64,000 nucleotides of DNA. Origin: UBA5734 sp964528645. GTDB taxonomy: Bacteria; Bacillota; Clostridia; Saccharofermentanales; UBA5734. Below the pieces are notes generated by a model. That model was not told the origin of the DNA. It was given only the letters and a program-made list of their open reading frames with translations, and did no database searches. Shown in pieces: positions 26,601-34,524 of this stretch; the first letter of the stretch is position 1; each line of letters starts with the position of its first letter. The DNA lies in NCBI GenBank assembly GCA_964528645.1, contig CAZGSR010000009.1:1-64000 (forward strand). The letters run 5' to 3'. The translations under genes were made by a program, and so were the position numbers.

Positions 26601-29600
26601 ATGAATTTCAGCCAGCAATTAAAACTTGGGATCGATATTGGTTCAACAACCCTCAAGGTGGTCTTGCTCGATGGCTACCGGACGGTTTTTTCGCGCTACA
26701 GGCGCCATCACGCGGACATCGCCGGGGAACTGGAGCGTGTTTTTGCCGAGCTGACCGATGCCCATCCGACTGCCCAGGTCCAGGTCAGCGTGACCGGATC
26801 CGGTGGCGTCAGTGTGGCCAGATGGCTCGGCCTGCCCTTTGTCCAGGAAGTCATTGCCGAGACCGAGACCATCCGCGTCTTTGACCCTTCGGCCGATGTT
26901 ATCATCGAGCTGGGCGGCGAGGATGCCAAGATCACCTACCTCAAGCCGAGTCCTGAGCAACGGATGAACGGGTCTTGTGCTGGCGGCACGGGGGCTTTCA
27001 TCGACCAGATGGCGACCTTGCTCCAGACCGACGCTACCGGACTGAACCAGCTGGCTGCCAATTACCAGCAGCTGTACCCGATCGCCTCGCGCTGTGGTGT
27101 GTTTGCCAAGAGCGACTTGCAGCCCCTGATCAACGATGGTGCCGCCAGGGAAGATCTGGCGGCTTCTGTCCTGCAGGCGGTCGTCAACCAGACCATCGCC
27201 GGCCTGGCCTGTGGGCGACCGATCCGCGGCCATGTCGTTTTCCTTGGGGGACCGTTGCACTTTCTGCCTGAGTTGCGCAAGGCTTTCGAACGTTCGCTGC
27301 ACAAAGAGGTGGCGAAATTCACCATCCCGGACAAAGCCCAGCTCTACGTGGCCATGGGTGCTGCGCTGCTGGCCAGGGGCACACCCGAGCCGATCCAGGC
27401 CATCCGGGACCGCTTTGCCACCGCCAGCCGCCTCGAACCTGAAATTTCCCGCATGAAACCGCTGTTTGCCAGCCCAGAGGAGAAGCAGGCCTTCCAGAAA
27501 CGGCATGAGCAGGCATCGGTCGAGCTCAAGGATATCGCCCAGGCAAAGGGCGACTGTTTCTTTGGTCTCGACGCCGGCAGCACGACAACCAAGGCCGTCC
27601 TGGTCGATGACCAGGGAGAGCTGATCTTCACCTACTATGCCAGTAACAAAGGCGATCCGGTTAAAAGCGCGATCACGATCCTGCAAAAGCTCTACCAGCA
27701 GCTGCCTCCGACGGCACGAATCGCCCGTTCCTGTGTCACCGGGTATGGCGAGAACCTGATCAAGGCCGCCCTCGGTGTTGACGAAGGTGAGATTGAGACC
27801 ATGGCCCACTATCGCTCGGCCGAACATTTCCTGCCCGGCGTCGATTTCATCATCGACATCGGCGGCCAGGACATGAAATGCATGCAGGTCCGCGATGGCG
27901 TCATCGACAGCATTATGGTCAATGAGGCCTGCTCATCCGGGTGCGGTTCCTTTGTCCAGACCTTTGCAGAGACCCTGCACATGGATGCCCACACCTTCTC
28001 GCTCGAAGCGCTCGAGGCACAAAATCCCGTCGACCTGGGCACGCGCTGCACGGTGTTCATGAATTCGCGCGTCAAGCAGGCCCAGAAAGAGGGCGCCAGC
28101 GTCGGCGACATCTCCGCCGGCCTGTCCTACTCGGTGGTGCGCAACGCCTTGTACAAGGTCATCAAGATCAAAGATCCGTCCCAGCTCGGCCAGAAAGTGG
28201 TCGTCCAGGGCGGTACGTTTCTCAACGATGCCATCTTGCGCTGTTTCGAGCAGGTTGCTGGCCGTGAAGTGATCCGGCCCAATATCGCCGGTCTGATGGG
28301 TGCCTATGGCGCGGCCCTGATCGCCCGTGAGCGTTTTGCCGGCCAGGCTACCAGCCTGATGGCAGCCAGGGAGCTGGCGGCTTTCGAGGTCCAGACGGAA
28401 CTGACCCACTGTGAGCTGTGCACCAACCAGTGCCAGTTGACGATTTCACGCTTCTCCAATGGCGAGCGGTACGTCTCCGGCAACCGGTGCGAACGGGGGG
28501 CAGGAGAGGAGATCTACAAGATCACGCTGCCCAATCTGTTTGACTACAAATACAAGCGCCTGTTCGCCTACACGCCGCTGCCTCTGGAAAAAGCACCCCG
28601 TGGTGTAATCGGCATTCCCCGCACGCTCAATTTATTTGAAAATTACCCGCTATGGCACACGTTCCTGACCGAGCTGGGATTCAGGGTTATCCTGTCAGGG
28701 CGATCCAACCACAAGTTGTTTGAAAAGGGCATGGATTCCATCCCTTCGGAAAGTGTCTGCTATCCGGCCAAGCTGGCCCATGGCCACGTCACGGACCTGA
28801 TCGAAAAGGGGATCCGCCAGATCTTCTATCCGGACATCACCTACGAACAGCAGGAATACACCGAAGCCAACAACCACTTTAATTGCCCGATTGTTGTCAG
28901 TTATCCGGAAGTCATCCGGACCAATGTCGAGAAAATCGCGGAAAACAGTGTTCGGCTGATCAATCCGTTCCTGTCCCTGCACAACAAAGACAAACTCGCC
29001 CAACGTCTGGTCGAAGTCTTCGCAGACTGGAAGGTTACCAGACAGGAGGTCAAAACCGCTCTCGCCCAAGGTTTTGCCGAACTGGACCGGGTCAAGGACG
29101 ACATCCGAGCCAAGGGCCAGGAAGCGCTGCAATTCCTGGTTGATCATGATTGCAAAGGCATCGTCCTGTCAGGACGTCCCTACCATGTGGATCCGGAGAT
29201 TCACCACGGCATTCCGCAAATGATCAATACACTCGGCCTGGCTGTCCTGACAGAGGACAGTGTGGCTGGACTGGGCGATCTCGAGCGGCCCTTGCGGGTG
29301 GTCGACCAGTGGGCTTACCATTCACGGCTCTATGAAGCGGCCGCGTTTGTGGCCGGTCAGCCCCGCCTCGAACTGGTCCAGCTGACATCCTTTGGCTGCG
29401 GCCTCGATGCGGTCACGTCTGACCAGGTCCAGGAAATCCTCGCCGCCAAAGGCAAGACATACACCTTGCTCAAGATCGATGAGGTCAGTAATCTCGGTGC
29501 AGCCAGGATCCGCCTGCGTTCGCTCAAAGCGGCGATGGATGAACGGGAAAAGAACGGCCCGCGCAAAGTAAGCCTGGCCTCGCATGTGATCGAGCGGATT

Positions 29601-30923
29601 CCTTTTACCCGCGAGATGAAGAAAAACCATACCATCCTCGCTCCGCAGCTGTCCCCGATCCATTTCCGCATGATCGAGGCTGTCTTCAATCGCAGTGGCT
29701 ATCGCACCCGCATCCTCGAAAACGCCTCCAGCGAGGATATCGAAACGGGTCTGAAGTTTGTCAATAATGATGCCTGCTACCCATCCATCCTCGTGGTCGG
29801 CCAGCTGGTCAATGCCCTGCTGGCGGGCGAGTATGATCCGGATAATTGCTCGGTTCTGATCACGCAGACCGGCGGTGGCTGCCGCGCGACCAATTATGTC
29901 GCCTTCCTGAGAAAGGCTCTGCGCGAAGCTGGCTTCCCCCAGGTCCCGGTCATCGCGATGAGTGCGGGTGGAATTGAGAAGAATCCAGGGTTCACCCTTT
30001 CACCCAAACTTCTCCACCAGGCGGCCCAGGCCCTGGTACTGGGCGATTTGCTGCAGACCGTCCTGCTGCGGGTCCGTCCATATGAAACCAAACCGCACAG
30101 TGCCAATGCCTTGTATCAGTACTGGGACCAGGTGACACGGGAATGGTTCCAGGGTGATGGCTACTCACCCTTGCTGGAGAAAAAAATCGCTTTCAAGGGC
30201 CTGGTGGAGGCGATCGTCCAGACCTTTGACGCCTTGCCGATCCGGCCGGAGCGCGACAAACCGCGCGTCGGCATTGTTGGCGAAATCCTGGTCAAGTTCC
30301 ATCCCGATGCCAACAACAACGTCATCGGCGTGGTGGAGTCCGAAGGCTGCGAAGCAGTCCTGCCCGGTCTTCTGGACTTTTTCCTGTATTCCTTCTCCAA
30401 TGCGCGCTGGAATCACGAGCAACTGGGCACGAGTGCCAAGTCGGCACTGGTGGGTGACACACTGGTCCGTGTGCTGGAATTATACCGCCGACCGATGGTC
30501 AAAGCCCTCCAGAAAACCAGCGGCAAATTCAGTCCGCCTGTCACGATTCATGAGCTGGGCGAGAAGGCCAGACAGGTTCTGTCGCTCGGCAACAGTTCCG
30601 GCGAGGGCTGGTTTTTGACCGCCGAAATGATCGAGCTGATCGAAAGCGGCGCCCCCAATGTCATCTGCGCCCAGCCGTTTGCCTGCCTGCCCAACCATGT
30701 GACCGGCAAAGGCATGATCAAGGAATTGCGCCGCCAGTTCAAGGATGCCAATATTGTCGCCATTGACTACGATCCCGGAGCGAGCGAGGTCAACCAGCTG
30801 AACCGGATCAAACTGATGATCTCGACCGCTTTCCACCAGCACCAGATGCCGGTGGAAGTTCACATCACCGACCCATCCAGCCGGAAAATACAACCCAAAA
30901 AGCTCGCGGAGGATCAATGCTGA
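26601..30923 (+). CDS. Fused acyl-CoA dehydratase-type activase (two ASKHA domains plus DUF2229/CoA-dehydratase-like part)
   Basis: A 1440-residue protein found widely in Clostridia. The first BadF/BcrA ATPase domain has the phosphate loop LGIDIGSTTLKVV (about 8-20) and CAGGTGAF (near 127). The second has FFGLDAGSTTTKAV (near 320-333) and the iron-sulphur-type CSSGCGSF (near 444). A Cys cluster CELCTNQC-x18-C lies near 604-630. The rest resembles 2-hydroxyglutaryl-CoA dehydratase subunits. Known activases use ATP to drive an electron from a [4Fe-4S] cluster into a dehydratase; the substrate of the fused form is not established. The ATG at 26601 is chosen from the domain start; AGG lies 7 nt upstream. 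Its stop overlaps ridA. Confidence 0.85.
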   Translation: MNFSQQLKLGIDIGSTTLKVVLLDGYRTVFSRYRRHHADIAGELERVFAELTDAHPTAQVQVSVTGSGGVSVARWLGLPFVQEVIAETETIRVFDPSADVIIELGGEDAKITYLKPSPEQRMNGSCAGGTGAFIDQMATLLQTDATGLNQLAANYQQLYPIASRCGVFAKSDLQPLINDGAAREDLAASVLQAVVNQTIAGLACGRPIRGHVVFLGGPLHFLPELRKAFERSLHKEVAKFTIPDKAQLYVAMGAALLARGTPEPIQAIRDRFATASRLEPEISRMKPLFASPEEKQAFQKRHEQASVELKDIAQAKGDCFFGLDAGSTTTKAVLVDDQGELIFTYYASNKGDPVKSAITILQKLYQQLPPTARIARSCVTGYGENLIKAALGVDEGEIETMAHYRSAEHFLPGVDFIIDIGGQDMKCMQVRDGVIDSIMVNEACSSGCGSFVQTFAETLHMDAHTFSLEALEAQNPVDLGTRCTVFMNSRVKQAQKEGASVGDISAGLSYSVVRNALYKVIKIKDPSQLGQKVVVQGGTFLNDAILRCFEQVAGREVIRPNIAGLMGAYGAALIARERFAGQATSLMAARELAAFEVQTELTHCELCTNQCQLTISRFSNGERYVSGNRCERGAGEEIYKITLPNLFDYKYKRLFAYTPLPLEKAPRGVIGIPRTLNLFENYPLWHTFLTELGFRVILSGRSNHKLFEKGMDSIPSESVCYPAKLAHGHVTDLIEKGIRQIFYPDITYEQQEYTEANNHFNCPIVVSYPEVIRTNVEKIAENSVRLINPFLSLHNKDKLAQRLVEVFADWKVTRQEVKTALAQGFAELDRVKDDIRAKGQEALQFLVDHDCKGIVLSGRPYHVDPEIHHGIPQMINTLGLAVLTEDSVAGLGDLERPLRVVDQWAYHSRLYEAAAFVAGQPRLELVQLTSFGCGLDAVTSDQVQEILAAKGKTYTLLKIDEVSNLGAARIRLRSLKAAMDEREKNGPRKVSLASHVIERIPFTREMKKNHTILAPQLSPIHFRMIEAVFNRSGYRTRILENASSEDIETGLKFVNNDACYPSILVVGQLVNALLAGEYDPDNCSVLITQTGGGCRATNYVAFLRKALREAGFPQVPVIAMSAGGIEKNPGFTLSPKLLHQAAQALVLGDLLQTVLLRVRPYETKPHSANALYQYWDQVTREWFQGDGYSPLLEKKIAFKGLVEAIVQTFDALPIRPERDKPRVGIVGEILVKFHPDANNNVIGVVESEGCEAVLPGLLDFFLYSFSNARWNHEQLGTSAKSALVGDTLVRVLELYRRPMVKALQKTSGKFSPPVTIHELGEKARQVLSLGNSSGEGWFLTAEMIELIESGAPNVICAQPFACLPNHVTGKGMIKELRRQFKDANIVAIDYDPGASEVNQLNRIKLMISTAFHQHQMPVEVHITDPSSRKIQPKKLAEDQC

Positions 30924-31297
30924 TGAAAACGATCTACACCCTCAATGCTCCCAAACCCATCGGACCCTATGCTCAGGCTGTTGTCAGCAACGGTTTGCTG
31001 TTCACCTCCGGCCAGATCGCCCTCGATCCAGTCAGCAATGACATGGCAGGTGAGGACATCGAAACCCAGACCCGCCAGGTGCTCGCCAATCTGGCTGCCG
31101 TACTCGACCAGGCCGGTTCCAGTCCGCAAAAGGTTGTCAAGACGACAATTTTCCTGGCCGATCTGGCCGATTTTGCCGTCGTCAATGGCCTGTATGGCGA
31201 ATTTTTCGGCGGCCACAAACCTGCCCGTTCCACAGTCCAGGTGGCAGCTCTGCCCAAATCAGCCCGGATTGAAATCGAGCTGGTGGCGGAGATCTGA
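30923..31297 (+). CDS. ridA: RidA family enamine/imine deaminase
   Basis: A 124-residue RidA (YjgF) protein that hydrolyses reactive enamines and imines such as 2-aminoacrylate. APKPIGPYAQAV (near 9-20), SGQIALDP (near 31) and the C-terminal ARSTVQVAALPKSARIEIE with the catalytic Arg are typical. The ATG at 30923 overlaps the upstream stop (TGATG) and gives the usual MK start; the ATG at 30917 is also possible. GGAGG at 30908-30912 serves either. Confidence 0.94.
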   Translation: MKTIYTLNAPKPIGPYAQAVVSNGLLFTSGQIALDPVSNDMAGEDIETQTRQVLANLAAVLDQAGSSPQKVVKTTIFLADLADFAVVNGLYGEFFGGHKPARSTVQVAALPKSARIEIELVAEI

Positions 31298-31320
31298 TCG
31301 CCCCCAGTCGCTCCTGAATG

Positions 31321-31351
31321 AAAAAGGTCCATCTGCTGTGCCAGATGGACC
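31321..31351 (-). terminator. Terminator of the MFS transporter gene
   Basis: Perfect 10-bp stem GGTCCATCTG / CAGATGGACC with a 6-nt loop. On the minus strand it is followed directly by five T (AAAAA at 31321-31325 on +). On the plus strand the T run is about 12 nt away, so it mainly serves the minus-strand gene. Confidence 0.8.
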
Positions 31352-31362
31352 GCTCGAATCGC

Positions 31363-32862
31363 TTATTTTTTCCTGGGATTGAGGCGCTGTCTGAGACGGC
31401 GCCTTTTTTCACGCAACAGGACGCGCTGGCGCCGCAGCTGGGCGAGATGGGTGGCATTGGCATGAGCGACAAAATCAGAGAACGACATGGCGGTCGGTTC
31501 ATGGAGCCGACGGGCAAAGACAAGAAGGGTTGTGAGGCGCAGGCAGAAGGTCAGGATCAACAGGACGTGGAATGGATTCATGACCTGGCCACGGAAAAAC
31601 GGCAGCTGGGCTGCGAGCAGGACCGGACGCAGCAGATCCGACAGGAAGCCACCGATCATAATCGCTGGCACAAAGCCCAGAAGGGCCATGGCAATGCTTT
31701 TCATGGCCAGGTATGCGCTGCGCTCGGCATGTGGTGCGAGGAAAATGGCCAGGCTCATGATCGCCAGGTCGATTCCGATGTTGAAAATACCGGACAGGAC
31801 ATTGGACAGGTAGACGAACCAGTTGGAGTCAACTGTGGCGAACATCCAGGAAACGGGCAGGACCAGGGAGACGCCGCAGGACAGGATCAGGATCGGCTTG
31901 AAGCCGTAGTGGTCAAAAGCCCGCCCGATCCGGCGCAGGAACAGGATCGTGGCAATGGCCGGGATGATCTGGCTCAGAAGCGTCATCTGGCCGAGGGAGA
32001 ATTTCAGGTCGTTGAACATGTAGACATTGTAGTAGGGCCCGGAAATCTGCATCGAGAAACTCCAGCTGATCGTAAACAGGAGGTAGGCACGATAGCGACT
32101 GTCGCGCAGGGGCATCAGGAACTGGTGCATGGTGAAGGTCTGACGCTTTTGCTCCGGGCTGGTGTGAAACCAGGGCAAGTAGGCCTTTTCCGGGGGCCGG
32201 ACCTTGGTGTAGAACAGAATGTCGATCAGTCCAAACAGGACGGCCAGGCTAAAGAACAAGGTGTATTTCCAGCGCCAGTCGCGCAGCAGCTGGAGCAGCT
32301 GGGACATCGTCAGGGCGTAGAACAGCATGGCGATGGTGAAGATCATCTGGCGCGTGGAGAAATAGCGGCCCTTGATCTCGGTCGGGATCAGGGAACCAAA
32401 CCAGGTGTTGATCGCCGAATCGGCGATCCAGTTGAAGGTGGAGGTCAGGAGAATCGTCGCCACGACAATCAGGAATGCGGCCTGGCTGTTGAGCCGATTC
32501 CCCAGGATGGGCAGGAAGGCGAGGGTCAGAAAGGTGACCTTGGCCAGGGCACCAGCCACCAGAAAGGATTGTTTGATCCGGCCCCGGCGCGCAACATAGA
32601 TCGTGAATGGAACCTGGATCAGGACCGTGATGAAGGGCAAGGTCAGGATCAGGCCATAGGCACTGTCACTGACCCCGAGGTAATCCTTGAGAAATGACGT
32701 AAAAAGGGGGGATGCACCCGGATAGCCGGTGATGATGAAATAAGCCATGCCAAAGACAATCGAGTAAATGGCTGCTCCCAGATCCCGCTGGGTTGCCGCA
32801 TCCAGCGGCATGCCGTACTTGGGCAGGATTTCTTCACGGGAAATAGAAAATCGTTTAAGCAT
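31363..32862 (-). CDS. Major facilitator superfamily transporter
   Basis: A 499-residue membrane protein with about twelve predicted helices in two halves, a central loop near 230-255, and a basic C-terminal tail (many Arg and Lys after residue 465). It follows the MFS pattern, with GRIKQSFLVAGAL after the second helix and GRAFDHYGFKPILIL in the second half. The substrate cannot be told. GGGAGG lies 5-6 nt before the ATG. It is divergent from the ECF sigma factor gene. Confidence 0.85.
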   Translation of the reverse strand: MLKRFSISREEILPKYGMPLDAATQRDLGAAIYSIVFGMAYFIITGYPGASPLFTSFLKDYLGVSDSAYGLILTLPFITVLIQVPFTIYVARRGRIKQSFLVAGALAKVTFLTLAFLPILGNRLNSQAAFLIVVATILLTSTFNWIADSAINTWFGSLIPTEIKGRYFSTRQMIFTIAMLFYALTMSQLLQLLRDWRWKYTLFFSLAVLFGLIDILFYTKVRPPEKAYLPWFHTSPEQKRQTFTMHQFLMPLRDSRYRAYLLFTISWSFSMQISGPYYNVYMFNDLKFSLGQMTLLSQIIPAIATILFLRRIGRAFDHYGFKPILILSCGVSLVLPVSWMFATVDSNWFVYLSNVLSGIFNIGIDLAIMSLAIFLAPHAERSAYLAMKSIAMALLGFVPAIMIGGFLSDLLRPVLLAAQLPFFRGQVMNPFHVLLILTFCLRLTTLLVFARRLHEPTAMSFSDFVAHANATHLAQLRRQRVLLREKRRRLRQRLNPRKK

Positions 32863-32882
32863 ACGGACCTCCCGGCAGGCCT

Positions 32883-32891
32883 ATTATACCA
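32883..32891 (-). promoter_or_regulatory. Extended -10 promoter of the MFS gene
   Basis: On the minus strand, TGG-TATAAT with the -10 at 32883-32888 and no clear -35. It is back to back with the sigma gene promoter about 45 bp away. Confidence 0.5.
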
Positions 32892-32930
32892 CCCGAAGAC
32901 ATAAAGAAATCGCCTCCCTGCTGGATGAAA

Positions 32931-32939
32931 TGATATAAT
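32931..32939 (+). promoter_or_regulatory. Extended -10 promoter of the ECF sigma factor gene
   Basis: TGA-TATAAT at 32931-32939, no good -35. The -10 ends 6 nt before the ATG, which suggests a leaderless message. An ECF-type autoregulatory promoter motif is not evident. Confidence 0.5.
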
Positions 32940-32945
32940 GGCGGT

Positions 32946-33578
32946 ATGTTTGCCAACAATGAAAAAGAATGGATCGAACAAGCGATGAAAGGTGACGGGG
33001 ACGCGTTTGGCCTGCTGGTGCAAAGCCACATGGCGCGTATTTTCAATGTCTGCCTCGGCCTGCTCGGCAACCGCGACGATGCCGAGGATTGCACCCAGGA
33101 GACGTTCCTCAAGGCCTATCGCTCCCTGTCCCTCTACCAGGGCCGGTCATCTTTCTATACATGGATCTACCGGATCGCTGTCAATGTCTGTCACGATCTG
33201 CAGCGGAGCAAAAAAAGCCATCCGACCACCTCGATCGACCAGGAAAACGAAGAAGGGGACTGTTTCATCCAGCTGCCGGACAAAAGTCCGCTGCCCGATG
33301 AGCAGGCGATCAACCACGAGCTCGGGCGCACGCTTTTGTACCAGATCAGCCAGCTCAAGCCAGCGATGCGCGAGGTCCTGATCCTGCGTGACCTCCAGGG
33401 ACTGTCCTACGAAGAAATTGCCGCCCGGCTGGGGTTATCCGAGGGCACGGTGAAATCTCGCCTCTTCCGGGCCAGAAACCAGGTCATGTCCAGTCTGGAA
33501 GAACATCCTGGGTCTTCGTTTGGCCGACCGGAACAAATCCACGTGTTTTCCCGTCCAAAGCGCGGAAGGGAGGTGTAG
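32946..33578 (+). CDS. ECF-type RNA polymerase sigma factor
   Basis: A 210-residue sigma-70 family factor with only regions 2 and 4, as in SigW-like ECF factors. Region 2 is at about 15-85 (DDAEDCTQETFLKAYRSL, FYTWIYRIAVNVCHD). Region 4 is at about 130-185 (REVLILRDLQGLSYEEIA then RLGLSEGTVKSRLFRARN, the -35-binding helix-turn-helix). A basic 25-residue tail follows. The anti-sigma gene starts 3 nt later. No Shine-Dalgarno sequence precedes the ATG. Confidence 0.93.
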   Translation: MFANNEKEWIEQAMKGDGDAFGLLVQSHMARIFNVCLGLLGNRDDAEDCTQETFLKAYRSLSLYQGRSSFYTWIYRIAVNVCHDLQRSKKSHPTTSIDQENEEGDCFIQLPDKSPLPDEQAINHELGRTLLYQISQLKPAMREVLILRDLQGLSYEEIAARLGLSEGTVKSRLFRARNQVMSSLEEHPGSSFGRPEQIHVFSRPKRGREV

Positions 33579-33580
33579 GG

Positions 33581-34522
33581 ATGATCCATTTCAGACGATA
33601 TCGGCCAGCACGCCTGAGCGAAGACCTGCTGATCCGCTATCTGGAGAACGACATCCAGGATGAAGAAAAAGCCAAACTGGAACGCATCCTGGCTCACTGT
33701 GCACCTTGCCGCAAAGAGCTGGAGCACTTGCGCCGCTGGCTGCCCTATCGGACTAAGGCCCGGCAGCAGATCCCGGCAACAGATCCTTCCCCCGAATTCT
33801 CGGCTCGCCTGCTCGAGTCGATCCGGCATGAGACAAACCAGGCCTCACAACAGACTGTACGTACCCGGGCTCTTTTACCCAGACCTGCCCCGGTGCGCCG
33901 CCTCGGCCTGGTTGCCGCATCCCTCGTCGTTTTGGCTGGCTTGTGGTCTATTTATACTTTGTTTAATCAGCCAGCCCGTTCGACTGCACAGTTGCCTGAA
34001 ACAACGGCAGCAGCGATGCTCGACCAAGCCTCAGACAGTGCCATTCCGGAAGCTGCCCTGGCACCCGATGTCACCGCCGCGGGTGGTTCTGGCAGCGAAA
34101 AAGGCCTGGTGGAACCACAACCGGGGACAGAATCCACCCCCATTGCTGAGGCCAGGCTCTTTACGACCGCCGTGCAGGCCTGGTACGCCATCCGCGAAGA
34201 TTTCGTCCTGCCGGTTGAGCGCCTGTCCGCTCCCGGCGTGCCTGTCCTGGCCGGGGAAATCCTGGCTGGGGCACGCGATGCCATCTGGATCGAGCCCGAC
34301 CGACTGATCGCAGCCTGGCCTGTGGCAGCTGATGAGAACCTGGCAGATGCAGTGGCTGCTGCCGTGGCAGACCTCGCGCCAACGGTCAGCCTGGCTACTG
34401 TCTCGGCAGACGAAGCAAAGCAGCTGCTCAACGAGTGGCTCACCACCGAAGCCGCTGCTGCCTGGCAGGCCTTGCAACAGCCTGACTTCCAGTACCTGAT
34501 CCTTGAATTTGGAGGAACTTGA
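33581..34522 (+). CDS. Membrane anti-sigma factor
   Basis: A 313-residue protein with a cytoplasmic zinc-anti-sigma-like head, one membrane helix at about 107-128, and an outer domain of about 185 residues rich in Ala, Glu and Pro. The head has HCAPC (His39, Cys40, Cys43) where the usual pattern is HxxxCxxC, so the His is shifted next to the Cys and zinc binding may be altered. The outer part is not a known sensor domain. Co-transcription with the ECF gene makes it the likely partner that holds the sigma factor at the membrane. Confidence 0.82.
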   Translation: MIHFRRYRPARLSEDLLIRYLENDIQDEEKAKLERILAHCAPCRKELEHLRRWLPYRTKARQQIPATDPSPEFSARLLESIRHETNQASQQTVRTRALLPRPAPVRRLGLVAASLVVLAGLWSIYTLFNQPARSTAQLPETTAAAMLDQASDSAIPEAALAPDVTAAGGSGSEKGLVEPQPGTESTPIAEARLFTTAVQAWYAIREDFVLPVERLSAPGVPVLAGEILAGARDAIWIEPDRLIAAWPVAADENLADAVAAAVADLAPTVSLATVSADEAKQLLNEWLTTEAAAAWQALQQPDFQYLILEFGGT

Positions 34523-34524
34523 TT

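Noticed and set aside
31318..32697. 459-codon + strand frame rich in Gln, Asp, Gly and Glu
   Set aside because: It is antisense to the MFS transporter. Its composition is what the complement of a hydrophobic membrane protein gives, and it has no ribosome site or homology.
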